Shown here in pieces: positions 24,272 through 34,572 of a DNA stretch of 64,000 nucleotides (within the stretch, counting starts at the first letter, position 1; the number at the start of each line of letters is the position of its first letter). The position numbers and the translations under genes are program-made. The notes below the pieces were generated by a model. It did no database searches, was not told the DNA's origin, and saw only the letters and a list, made by a program, of their open reading frames with translations. Origin of the DNA: Cotesia glomerata (taxonomy: Eukaryota; Arthropoda; Insecta; Hymenoptera; Braconidae). Location: positions 8,531,771 to 8,595,770 of the forward strand of contig NC_058165.1 in the NCBI RefSeq assembly GCF_020080835.1, written 5' to 3'.

Positions 24272-24704
24272 CTTCACGAACAAGTAGAGTTTACCAAAAC
24301 TGACATAAAACTACACAAGCACCCTCAATTACCTACTCCTCTACTCCACAGGGTAAAAAACATTAAAAAAGATGCTAGACTAAAAGACATTAGCGTCATA
24401 CCAAGACAATACCAACCTATTCCTCCATGGGAAGATTTCAAATGCAATATCGAACGTCACATGTTAGAGAACTCGGAAGACAAAGCTAATACACCGAATA
24501 TACTGTACAAAAACCTTTTTTATGAACTACTCGACAAATACAAAGATTACAATCATATTTACACTGATGGTTCCAAGACAGAGGATAAATCCGGATGTGC
24601 AGTGATTTGGAACAATACAGAATTACTATATAAATTACCTGAACCCTTCTCAATCTTTTCCTGCGAAGCTTTCGCCATTGACAAAGCAATTGAACTGGTA
24701 ACTT
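24272..24704 (+). pseudogene. LINE ORF2 fragment: RNase H domain, first part
   Basis: An open frame encodes the end of a non-LTR retrotransposon polyprotein. A linker with PWEDFKC is followed by the RNase H start YTDGSKTEDKSG (first catalytic Asp) and SCEAFAIDKAIELV (catalytic Glu). It stops because the LTR retrotransposon was inserted at 24705. The continuation, with IFTDSKSTLEAI (third catalytic Asp), begins right after that element at 32230. The LINE is 5'-truncated and starts inside the hairpin-arm repeat. The presence of RNase H places it with I/Jockey-type LINEs. Confidence 0.85.
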
Positions 24705-26670
24705 TGTAACGGGGTGGTTAGCCCTGTCCAATTGGTCACCCCTTTCCTCTTTGAAAAGGGCGCCACTGGGATTTTATACTCGGTGTCCCAGAAACCGGGG
24801 AGCATGAGAAGGAAAGATCGGGTCGTGAGAAGTTGAGAAAGGCTGAAAAATTAATACTGAGAAACAATTATTAACAATTTAATTATTTATTCAATATAAA
24901 CAATTTTATTTTAACAAAATTCCTTAATAATATTACCCTTAAAATTAACCTATCAATTACTTAATTGTGAGGACCTCTCACCTACGCAGGCACTTGCCAA
25001 AACTTATAACTAAATATCCTTAAATTCTTTCAACTATAGATCATTACGCATCTATCTTCTTAATTTCTTAACTCTACATAGACCATTACGCATCTATCCT
25101 TAATTTCCTAATTCAATCATAGACCATTACGCATCTAGATTCCTAATTTCTAAATTTAATCATAGACCATTACGCATCTAGATTCTTAATTTCTTAAACC
25201 CTCGTCCAACTGACGGAATAACAAACAACATGTTTTACCCAATAAAAACTTCTTAATTATTCAATTATCTGAACTAATTTCACATAAACAACCTCGTCTA
25301 CCTGACGGAATACCATATAATCTTATTCAATTCCACATAAAATCATCCACCGGACGTTAACTTCATTTCTCAAATTTTCTTAAATAAAATTTTAACCAAT
25401 TTTCCTTAAATAAATTTAATCTCCAAATTAACTAAATTTACCAAATTCACCAAATTTTCTTATCGAATTTATCTAATAAATTATCCTTAATTCAATCAAT
25501 TATTTAATAATTGATTTAGCACTTTCTAACTTAAACAATTCAATTACATTTATCCACCGGCCTAAATTTAATTTTCCAAAACTTTACAATACTATCATAA
25601 TCTACTAAATTTTACGCCAACACTTGTTTACTGCAAATAAATTTTACTACATTACATAATCACTAAATTTCTGTACTAGTTCACTTACTAAATTTTCTAC
25701 TAATATTTTCAATTAATAAATTCTACTGAACTTATTACAGGATTTACTAATTTTAATCTTCTAAACAAAATTCTAAACATCAACTATTCGGATCCTAAGC
25801 GTCTCAATACAACTCTTAACTACATACATTCTAGAATGACCTTCACTGACTTAATTACGCATTTTCATTTCTTATTCAAATTTACTTTTCTTTATATCCG
25901 AAAATTATTAACTAAATTAATTTATTATAGCCAGCAGGCCTATAATAAATTACTGATTAAATTATCTACAGTAAATTCACAAATAAACTATTAATCTCAT
26001 TCTTTTAAAATAAATATCCAATAACAAAACTAGCTAAATGACCTTGGCGCATGAATCTCTAAAAGTACAAAACTTGCTAATATAAAAATGACCGCTCGAG
26101 AAATTAATTTAAATTATTTCAGCCTCTTAATTAAATTAATAATCAATTTTGGCCTAAATTAATCGAAAATACCTAGAGACTCAATTATTGTTTTATCCAA
26201 CGACGACTGATACTCCGGTCCAACTTGGCTGGCTCCGCCGCTTGACGTCTTGTCGTCTCAAACCACTATGTTAGCTTCCGGTCAGGGCTTGTCCAATTCC
26301 AAATACCGTAATAAACTCCTCAGTAGTTGCTTTCTATCGTCGGCGTTCAAAACTGCACTCTCTTGACTTATCTAATCTCAACAAGGTCACTGATTCACAA
26401 AAGGCAAAAGGCCACTGGCTTCCAGAAGGGAAAAAGCCTCGATGTTTTCGTGCTCGCTCTTTTATAACCCTCAGCTCAGGCTCTCGAACTTTCCTATTGT
26501 TACGCCCCGCTTCATTTTCCGGGAACAGTAGTGGGGAATCTTGATTAGCACGCCCGGTGACAAGTCGAAACTCTTGTCAAAAATCGAAAAGTAAGGGAAA
26601 ACCCTTACCTACCGTGCGTCAATTATCGGGGTCGATAATGACCCCGGGAAGTTCGATTTTCCCTGTTACA
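24705..26670 (-). repeat. 3' LTR of the Gypsy-like element
   Basis: 1966 bp, TGTAAC...GTTACA in plus view. Read on the minus strand it carries a TATA box (TATAAAAGAGCG, about 26455-26466). About 165 bp of it (25035-25200) is a tandem array of roughly 42-bp units sharing CATTACGCATCTA. Confidence 0.95.
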
Positions 26671-26680
26671 CTCCCCCCTG
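26671..26680 (-). promoter_or_regulatory. Polypurine tract
   Basis: Read on the minus strand the sequence CAGGGGGGAG abuts the 3' LTR directly. This is the expected position for plus-strand priming during reverse transcription. Confidence 0.8.
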
Positions 26681-26752
26681 CCAGACTGTCACCCGGGCGT
26701 TTACAACAAAAAGGCCTGACACCCCTTACCGGAATAGCCTCGGGTTTCAATA

Positions 26753-27703
26753 TTATCTCATCTCCAATAATATTCGTGAGTCCCTGGATTGATAAGTCCC
26801 TGAACTTTTTTTCGACTCACGTCTGAAATATTCCTGGGAGTCTTGGTCTTGCTCCGTCGTGGTTACACCGGAATCTGGGTGTCTTTCTTCAAAATAAACC
26901 GACTCGAACGGATGTAGTTCTCGACTTCCATTGAAGTGCCAGGTTTTGTTCTTGCCGTCTATTATGACCTCAAACTGGAGAGCGAAGTCCATACCCAAAA
27001 CTATTGGGTGACTGAGGTTTTCAAGAACACTTAGATATTGTTCCCCGCAACTTGTTCCTTAGTTTCGTCCGTCCTAAGTTCACCCGAAGCAAGTTCTTTT
27101 AAATCATCATATATCTTGCTGTTAATATATGATCTCTTACTACCAGTGTCCAAGATACCATTCAGAGTGACTCCAAATATCCACAAGGACACAGGGATCT
27201 TATCCGTAACTATTGGAGGCCTTGGACCTGTTCCTGAGATGAAAACCTTTCTTTCAGCTAGCTTGGAGTTGACCTTCGTTGACGAAGATTCACTCTAGAG
27301 CATTCTAGGAATGAAAGCTGCCCTAGATGACGTTTCCAGTGTGTTATTAGGGGCCTCTTGATTCGAGGACCAGCCTCCAGGGCCTGTGTTCTGGGACCAC
27401 AGATGGGTCTTGTCATTCTCAACTTCAAAACCTAGGTCCAGTTCATTTTCCATCAAAATTACAGGTTCATTGCTCTCCTGATTCCCTGCTAAAGAAAATA
27501 GAGTACAATTAGTATAAGTCTTACTATCAGTGTTAATTATAGTACAACTAGGATCATCAAATAGCCTACTGCCCTGTTTTATAATTGCTGGTTGATCTTC
27601 TGGCCAAAGAGATGCGTTGATTGAAGTTAACTGTGTCCATAGACTATGCCGCAGATGATGTTGATGGGCCTGAATCAGAGCAAGGTAGCTTAAAAGCCTG
27701 TCT
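26753..27703 (-). pseudogene. Retropepsin-like protease region of the LTR element, broken
   Basis: Read on the minus strand, one frame runs from after a stop near 27703 with a linker of about 135 codons. It crosses an in-frame TAG (27295-27297) and continues into an aspartic protease: GILDTGSKRSYI holds the DTG catalytic motif (Asp codon region 27142-27150). A stop follows near 27020, and the conserved downstream segment (HPIVLGMDF, flap/helix region) lies in another frame, so there is one frameshift in between. The last frame ends at 26753. No reverse transcriptase follows: only about 80 bp separate the frame end from the polypurine tract. The gag-pro boundary differs in frame, as is usual in Gypsy elements. 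Confidence 0.75.
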
Positions 27704-27732
27704 TAGCTCTGAGCAGCCAGATGTCTCAACAT

Positions 27733-28287
27733 TTATCGAACCCTCACTAGACCCCATTGCTGCTCCTTGAACGAACTGAACCGACGGGGAACTAGGGACA
27801 GGTGTAAGTGGGTTTTCCGTTCATTTTCAGTTCTGGGATCATTACACTGCTCACTAGAGTTTACACTATCCAAAGAGCTTTTCCTACGGTTATCGATTGT
27901 CAACAGCGGACAGTTTTGTCGAGTGTGACCAATTTTGAGACAATTGTTACAGACATCTTGTCTAGGGTTTTCGCAACCCACAAAGGAGTGTCCAGGAACA
28001 CCACAGTTGTAACACGGCCTGGGAATTCTTGGAGTCTGCAGAAATCTATGAGGCTGCCGATAATGGTTCTGGTTTGTTCTCACCTGAACCCCATACTTAT
28101 TATCGTACGATGTGGTTGGAGTTCTGTAGCCTGATAGTTCCAACTCTTCTTCCTGGCAGCTCCCTTTTTCGACTGTAGGCCCAATCACCCCAACCTTTGT
28201 CTTCTCCTGGGGCTTTACTGTTTCTTGAGTCTGACAAGACTGTCCAGCTTCTTCGATGCACCTCGAGGCTTCATGCAGAGCGTTCAA
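27733..28287 (-). pseudogene. Gag nucleocapsid part (two CCHC knuckles)
   Basis: The second part of gag, in a different frame from 28284-29672. After about 90 residues of Gln/Glu-rich linker there are two zinc knuckles, CYNCGVPGHSFVGC and CNNCLKIGHTRQNC, which bind RNA in retroelement nucleocapsids. The frame opens upstream of its first Met and joins the capsid part at about 28300, where one base appears missing or extra. It ends at 27733 before the protease region. Confidence 0.8.
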
Positions 28288-29672
28288 AAGGTCTTCGTAT
28301 GAGTATACCGGCCTAGAGAAACCAGAGTTCGCAGTTCATCAGTTAGATAGTTTCTAATATTTGTCACTTGATCCTCTATGGATGGAGGACTCATCATGGT
28401 CAAATATTTTTGCTGAACCTTTAACACAAACTCCGTGAAATTTTCCCCGGGTTTCATCCTCAGTTTACCAATATCGTGAATTATTTGGTAATCTGTCATT
28501 GCACTACCAAAAGCCTTGCGGAATTCCATCTTGAATTGAGTATAAGAACCCCAGCGCTGGTAGTTGTTATCAAACCAGCGTGCTGGTGTTCCTCGGAGTA
28601 TGTACCCCATGGAACCCAGGACTTCGTCTTCTGTCCAGCCTTCACGGTGTGCTCTGCTCTCGACCGCATGCAGAAATTCTTCGACAGACATTCTATCTTG
28701 TGGAAAGATCAGGTTACCAAGCTTCAGACTTGATAAAATATCTTTGCGCCTTCTTTCGTGCATAAAGTACCTGGTGCCTCTGTTCAAATTTTGGTATGGA
28801 CTTTGGAACGGAGGTAGAGCCATCCCCGGCCCTGTGTATTGGCCTTGGGAGTCGTGGCCTGACCTTCGTCCAAAACTATCTCGGTTATGAAACGAAGAGT
28901 CACCTCGTGCACCTGTCTGTTGTTGATTCTGGGAAAGGTGAAGCTGATTCAGTCGGTGATTGAGGAAATTGATCCTTTCTGATAGAGGAATATTTTGCTC
29001 AGCCTCAGTCCTGTCTCTGTTATTCTCCGGTTGATTTCTCGGACCCGACGGATGAGCTGTTCCATCCCCCCCTGCCAAACCTTGACCCGGAGGGGCTAGG
29101 GTTGTACCCCGTAGTTGACAGTCAGTAATGTTGAAATCAACTGGAGAATTTGACCATACGGAATTGTCACGGCTGCCAATTCTGTTCATTAAATCACGTT
29201 GAAAATGAACCACATCCTCCAATATCTGCGACAGACGAGTAATGGCTAGAGAATTTTCTTGATTTATAGTCCTCTGTTCAGTACTCATTCGACGTACTGT
29301 TTCTGTCGCTTGGTCTAAACGGTTGAAAGTTCTTTGCATCTCAGGGGGTAAATTAATTTCCTCTGAACGATGGTCCCCTGGCGGTGTAAAGTATTGGTTC
29401 CTGTTTTGGAAAGCGCCTCCAGCCGGAGTACTCTGTTGGAGTAACTCATTGTTGGCCTGTGAGGAACGCTGAACTGTTGAGTTATCGGAGACTCTGCTAC
29501 TCATCGTAGTTGTGACTGTTGAAGTCGTAGTTGTAGCTGTTGACAACGTTGGTATTGATAGAAATATGTCTGTCGAGCCCGGGTTAGCCATGGAATTAAT
29601 CCGGCCTTGCACATGGCCTGCAGACATTCTACGTCCATCTAACTGTGTGTTTGCCATGTTTGAATAAGTCAT
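28284..29672 (-). CDS. Gag (matrix-like and capsid part) of the LTR element
   Basis: 462 codons from the ATG at 29672. The N-terminal 250 residues are low-complexity (Ser, Thr, Gln, Asn-rich). Residues about 305-450 match the retrotransposon-gag capsid pattern, including FPQDRMSVEEFLHAVES, ILRGTPARWFDNN and MKPGENFTEFVLKVQQKY. The frame terminates after LVSLGRY... at 28284, while the natural continuation is in the neighbouring frame. This is most simply a one-base indel, in DNA where the two LTRs also differ by one-base indels. It forms the structural shell of virus-like particles; 588 bp of leader separate it from the primer-binding site. Confidence 0.85.
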   Translation of the reverse strand: MTYSNMANTQLDGRRMSAGHVQGRINSMANPGSTDIFLSIPTLSTATTTTSTVTTTMSSRVSDNSTVQRSSQANNELLQQSTPAGGAFQNRNQYFTPPGDHRSEEINLPPEMQRTFNRLDQATETVRRMSTEQRTINQENSLAITRLSQILEDVVHFQRDLMNRIGSRDNSVWSNSPVDFNITDCQLRGTTLAPPGQGLAGGDGTAHPSGPRNQPENNRDRTEAEQNIPLSERINFLNHRLNQLHLSQNQQQTGARGDSSFHNRDSFGRRSGHDSQGQYTGPGMALPPFQSPYQNLNRGTRYFMHERRRKDILSSLKLGNLIFPQDRMSVEEFLHAVESRAHREGWTEDEVLGSMGYILRGTPARWFDNNYQRWGSYTQFKMEFRKAFGSAMTDYQIIHDIGKLRMKPGENFTEFVLKVQQKYLTMMSPPSIEDQVTNIRNYLTDELRTLVSLGRYTHTKTF

Positions 29673-30247
29673 TCTTATCTGATGTCTCTTTTCAATCTAA
29701 TGAAATATAATAATAGGGATTAATAAAATTGTGAAAGACTACTTATTAATTTAAGTAGATTTTATAATAAATCTAGGTAAAATTTTGTATTTGAAAATAA
29801 TCCCCAAATTATTTTGAGTAGAGATAAAATTTCTACCTTGAAACTAAAATTTTACTAAAATTAATTTTTAAAGAGACTTATGAAGAGATTAAATTATTTT
29901 ACTTTAGTCCACTTAAAATATTTAGCTAAATGACTCATTACTTGTAAACAAAATTTATTTCAAGAACTTTAATCTCTAACTTTATTTTCAGTTTTCACTT
30001 TTACCAATTTATCTTTTCTTAATCCCTCACTTATATTCGGTCTTTCTATCCTATTTTATTCTCAACTAAAATTTTCTAAATCCTTTCCTATAAAAATTTT
30101 TCCAACTACTTATTTCTTATTTACGATAAAAATTTTCTAATTTCCCATTCTCTGTGTCCGAATTTTTCAACTAACTTATTTTTCTTCAAATCAAATTTTT
30201 CTCAGCAAATTTTTAACCCTTCCCAAACTTCTCAAGGGTTGTTAAAT

Positions 30248-30259
30248 TGTTGGGCGCCA
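30248..30259 (-). promoter_or_regulatory. Primer-binding site
   Basis: On the minus strand TGGCGCCCAACA lies one base inside the 5' LTR. TGGCGCCC is the classical start of retroelement primer-binding sites complementary to a tRNA 3' end (a Lys-type primer is commonly quoted for such sites). Confidence 0.85.
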
Positions 30260-30260
30260 A

Positions 30261-32229
30261 TGTAACGGGGTGGTTAGCCCTGTCCAATTGGTCACCCCTT
30301 TCCTCTTTGAAAAGGGCGCCACTGGGATTTTATACTCGGTGTCCCAGAAACCGGGGAGCATGAGAAGGAAAGATCGGGTCGTGAGAAGTTGAGAAAGGCT
30401 GAAAAATTAATACTGAGAAACAATTATTAACAATTTAATTATTTATTCAATATAAACAATTTTATTTTAACAAAATTCCTTAATAATATTACCCTTAAAA
30501 TTAACCTATCAATTACTTAATTGTGAGGACCTCTCACCTACGCAGGCACTTGCCAAAACTTATAACTAAATATCCTTAAATTCTTTCAACTATAGATCAT
30601 TACGCATCTATCTTCTTAATTTCTTAACTCTACATAGACCATTACGCATCTATCCTTAATTTCCTAATTCAATCATAGACCATTACGCATCTAGATTCCT
30701 AATTTCTAAATTTAATCATAGACCATTACGCATCTAGATTCTTAATTTCTTAAACCCTCGTCCAACTGACGGAATAACAAACAACATGTTTTACCCAATA
30801 AAAACTTCTTAATTATTCAATTATCTGAACTAATTTCACATAAACAACCTCGTCTACCTGACGGAATACCATATAATCTTATTCAATTCCACATAAAATC
30901 ATCCACCGGACGTTAACTTCATTTCTCAAATTTTCTTAAATAAAATTTTAACCAATTTTCCTTAAATAAATTTAATCTCCAAATTAACTAAATTTACCAA
31001 ATTCACCAAATTTTCTTATCGAATTTATCTAATAAATTATCCTTAATTCAATCAATTATTTAATAATTGATTTAGCACTTTTCTAACTTAAACAATTCAA
31101 TTACATTTATCCACCGGCCTAAATTTAATTTTCCAAAACTTTACAATACTATCATAATCTACTAAATTTTACGCCAACACTTGTTTACTGCAAATAAATT
31201 TTACTACATTACATAATCACTAAATTTCTGTACTAGTTCACTTACTAAATTTTCTACTAATATTTTCAATTAATAAATTCTACTGAACTTATTACAGGAT
31301 TTACTAATTTTAATCTTCCTAAACAAAATTCTAAACATCAACTATTCGGATCCTAAGCGTCTCAATACAACTCTTAACTACATACATTCTAGAATGACCT
31401 TCACTGACTTAATTACGCATTTTCATTTCTTATTCAAATTTACTTTTCTTTATATCCCGAAAATTATTAACTAAATTAATTTATTATAGCCAGCAGGCCT
31501 ATAATAAATTACTGATTAAATTATCTACAGTAAATTCACAAATAAACTATTAATCTCATTCTTTTAAAATAAATATCCAATAACAAAACTAGCTAAATGA
31601 CCTTGGCGCATGAATCTCTAAAGTACAAAACTTGCTAATATAAAAATGACCGCTCGAGAAATTAATTTAAATTATTTCAGCCTCTTAATTAAATTAATAA
31701 TCAATTTTGGCCTAAATTAATCGAAAATACCTAGAGACTCAATTATTGTTTTATCCAACGACGACTGATACTCCGGTCCAACTTGGCTGGCTCCGCCGCT
31801 TGACGTCTTGTCGTCTCAAACCACTATGTTAGCTTCCGGTCAGGGCTTGTCCAATTCCAAATACCGTAATAAACTCCTCAGTAGTTGCTTTCTATCGTCG
31901 GCGTTCAAAACTGCACTCTCTTGACTTATCTAATCTCAACAAGGTCACTGATTCACAAAAGGCAAAAGGCCACTGGCTTCCAGAAGGGAAAAAGCCTCGA
32001 TGTTTTTCGTGCTCGCTCTTTTATAACCCTCAGCTCAGGCTCTCGAACTTTCCTATTGTTACGCCCCGCTTCATTTTTCGGGAACAGTAGTGGGGAATCT
32101 TGATTAGCACGCCCGGTGACAAGTCGAAACTCTTGTCAAAAATCGAAAAGTAAGGGAAAACCCTTACCTACCGTGCGTCAATTATCGGGGTCGATAATGA
32201 CCCCGGGAAGTTCGATTTTCCCTGTTACA
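30261..32229 (-). repeat. 5' LTR of the Gypsy-like element
   Basis: 1969 bp. It differs from the other LTR by five one-base indels, nearly all in homopolymer runs (for example CACTTTTC versus CACTTTC), and one C/T change. It carries the same TATAAAAG promoter box. Confidence 0.95.
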
Positions 32230-32812
32230 ACTTCGAATCACTTGGAGAAATCTGTGATATTCACTGATTCCAAATCAACACTGGAAGCTATATCCAACAC
32301 AAAAAATAAAAACACACGCATTCAAATTATTAAAAAAAAATCCATTATCTGGCACATCAAGGACAGATCATAGTCTTGGCATCAAATGGTTCAGATTATA
32401 CAAAACAGCCACTAACCATAGAAGAATTTAAAAAAACAGCTAATAAATATGTGTGGAATCTATGGAATGACAGATGGAAACAGGAATCTTCCAGCCTACA
32501 CAATATCAGAAATAATGTATGGGAAGTGGCTCCTAACATCTATAATAGAGAACTCCAATGTATCTTTACACGGCTCCGTATTGGTCACACAGCAAACACC
32601 CACAGCCACATCTTCACAAAAACTGAACCCTACAAATGTAAATGTGGTACATGACTTACTATCCAACATCTTATCACCGATTGAGAGGCTTCTATAGCTG
32701 AAAGATACAATTTACCAAAGGACATAAAAAATTGCTTAGATAACCCGGATCACACCGAAAGTATCATCGAGTTACTACAGAAATTTAAACTATTAAAAAA
32801 CCTATGATTATC
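32230..32812 (+). pseudogene. LINE ORF2 fragment: RNase H end and C-terminal zinc region
   Basis: Continues the LINE split at 24704. IFTDSKSTLEAI carries the third RNase H aspartate. Then come a PLTIEEFKK segment, LRIGHTANTHSHI and a Cys-containing KCKCGT motif typical of the C-terminus of such polyproteins. Stops and frame changes (near 32372, 32653 and 32690) show decay. The end at about 32812 has no clear poly(A) tail. Confidence 0.75.
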
Positions 32813-33588
32813 TAAAATTCATATTAAGGTAAAAGTCCCTATTATGAGACGATGTCCCCATTTATGATACACTACATAAAAATACTATTTTATAAAAACA
32901 AACACACCGCTAGCATACCAAAAATATAAAAAATATTTCAATTCACATATTTCAAAAGCAATTTTCGACTTTTGCTCTTAATTAATTTCATACTGTTTTT
33001 AAAAAATATTTATTAAAGTGCGAGGTTTGTTATCTGTGCTCAAAGCCCCGACCGAGAATAGTAAAACGGCAACGGCTACCTAGTTTCTTATATTAGTTTA
33101 ATTTCATTGTCTCTTCTACTTTTATGTTAAATTGTATATCAATTGAAAGCTGATGAGTCATAGACTTTATTTCTATACATATTTATGCGTTTTTTTTATT
33201 ACAATATTTTAAATCTGAGTGTCTCACAATACCTACACTTATAAACATGAATGCCCCGGTTTATGAGACACTTTACTAGGTGTACCATGTAACACGGACA
33301 TGTGTATTTCGGCTTGTCCCGATTAAGTGAGACGGTGAACATTTATAAGATTTTATATTGTTAATATGTTATCGAAAAAAAATGACAAACGTAAACAAGT
33401 TAAATTGTTTACATGCAAAATATAGCCTCTAACGCAAATGTCAAATAAAAAAAAAAGTTGACAGTAAAACGAATAAAAAGAATTTAAAATTATAATAAAA
33501 AATTAAAATAAATTTTAAAATGAGAAGGGAATTTTCGAATAAGTAAAATATATGAAAAAATGTTAACTATGAGCGCAGTATTTTTTTT
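32813..33588. other. AT-rich spacer with repeated 'TTATGAGAC' phrases
   Basis: No coding region is seen. Phrases like GTCCC.ATTATGAGAC recur at about 32840, 32862, 33255 and 33330, suggesting the remains of a repeat or DNA transposon end, which I cannot identify. Confidence 0.45.
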
Positions 33589-34055
33589 AACTTCCCGCTA
33601 AGAAAATTGAAAATTTCCAAAAGTCGGGAAGTTATTAGTTTTACCCCGTTTTTCGAAAATCGAGTTTTCAACGGATGTTGACGTTTTGAGGTCCTAGGAA
33701 GCCTACCCGAATGTTTCCGCGGTGATGTCCGTATGTCTGTATATGTGTGTGTGTCTGTGTGTGTGGCCGTATGTAAACCTCTCATAACTTTTGAACGGCT
33801 CGACCGATTTCATCGCGGTTGGTGCCATTCGAAAGGGCTTGACTAAACTTAGATTTTGAATATAATTTGGAGCTATTTAAACCGGTATATTTTGAGAAAT
33901 CTCAAAAAAACCACAAAAAAAATTTCCGGTCTAGCAAAGCCTTGGCTTTGCAAAAGTCGGGCGGTGCCCCCCTCGCGCCCGGCAAAACCTCGACTTCGCC
34001 TCGGTTTTGCAAAACCCCTTCCACGGGATTGCGTACTTTTGGCTGGAAAGAAAGA
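33589..34055 (-). mobile_element. Partial second copy of the AACTTCCCGCTAA element
   Basis: Starts AACTTCCCGCTAAG (33589). It runs as the reverse complement of the right end of the 14679-15780 element: subterminal GGGAAGTTATTAGTTTTA, then CGATTTTC blocks, then a (TG)-rich stretch. The far end is not recognisable. It contains two GC-rich hairpins: GCAAAGCC-TT-GGCTTTGC (33934-33951) and arms GCAAAACC/GGTTTTGC at 33982-34010. Confidence 0.6.
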
Positions 34056-34189
34056 AAAGTAGTATACAATCCACGACCAGAATGTTGGATGCCCTGACGT
34101 ATATGATATGATGGAAATCCAACTTTCTGGCCTAGGGTCGTAATATACTATTCTCAGAATATCTGGCTGAATATCTAAATCGGTTTCTA

Positions 34190-34520
34190 TTTTAATGTCT
34201 TGCTAAATATTTTGTTGAAATTGGAGATGAAATTCAAGACAAAATTCAGCACAAAATTAAATGTGAAATTCAAGACAAAATTGAAGCCAAATATCAAGAC
34301 ATAATTCAAGATGAATTTCAAAACAAAATCCAAGACTGAATTAAAATTAAATTTTTAAGACAAAATTCAAAATAAAATTCAAGACAAATTTCAAAGCAAC
34401 ATTAAAGATAAAATTTAAGACAAATTTCAAGACAAAATCTAAGATAAAATTCAAGACAAATTTCAAGACAAAATTTAAGATAAAATTCATGATAAATTTC
34501 ACACAGAATTCAAAATAATG
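34190..34520. repeat. Short-unit tandem repeat (AATTCAAGACAAA-like)
   Basis: Units of about 14-18 bp resembling AAATTCAAGACAAAA repeat about 20 times with drift, just downstream of the hAT-derived gene's stop codon. Confidence 0.75.
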
Positions 34521-34572
34521 ATAAAATAATAAAATACTAGAAGTTTTTATGAAATTTTTTATTGATCATTGT

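Larger units (their letters stand above)
24705..32229 (-). mobile_element. Gypsy-like LTR retrotransposon, non-autonomous, minus orientation
   Basis: A complete-ended 7525-bp element. Two LTRs (1966 and 1969 bp) begin TGTAAC and end GTTACA and are flanked by a 4-bp duplication ACTT (24701-24704 and 32230-32233). On the minus strand the order is 5' LTR, primer-binding site, gag, protease, polypurine tract, 3' LTR. The internal part is only 3590 bp and holds no reverse transcriptase, RNase H or integrase, so mobility would need enzymes in trans. LTR copies differ by one substitution and five one-base indels, so insertion is recent. It splits a LINE RNase H domain. Confidence 0.92.
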
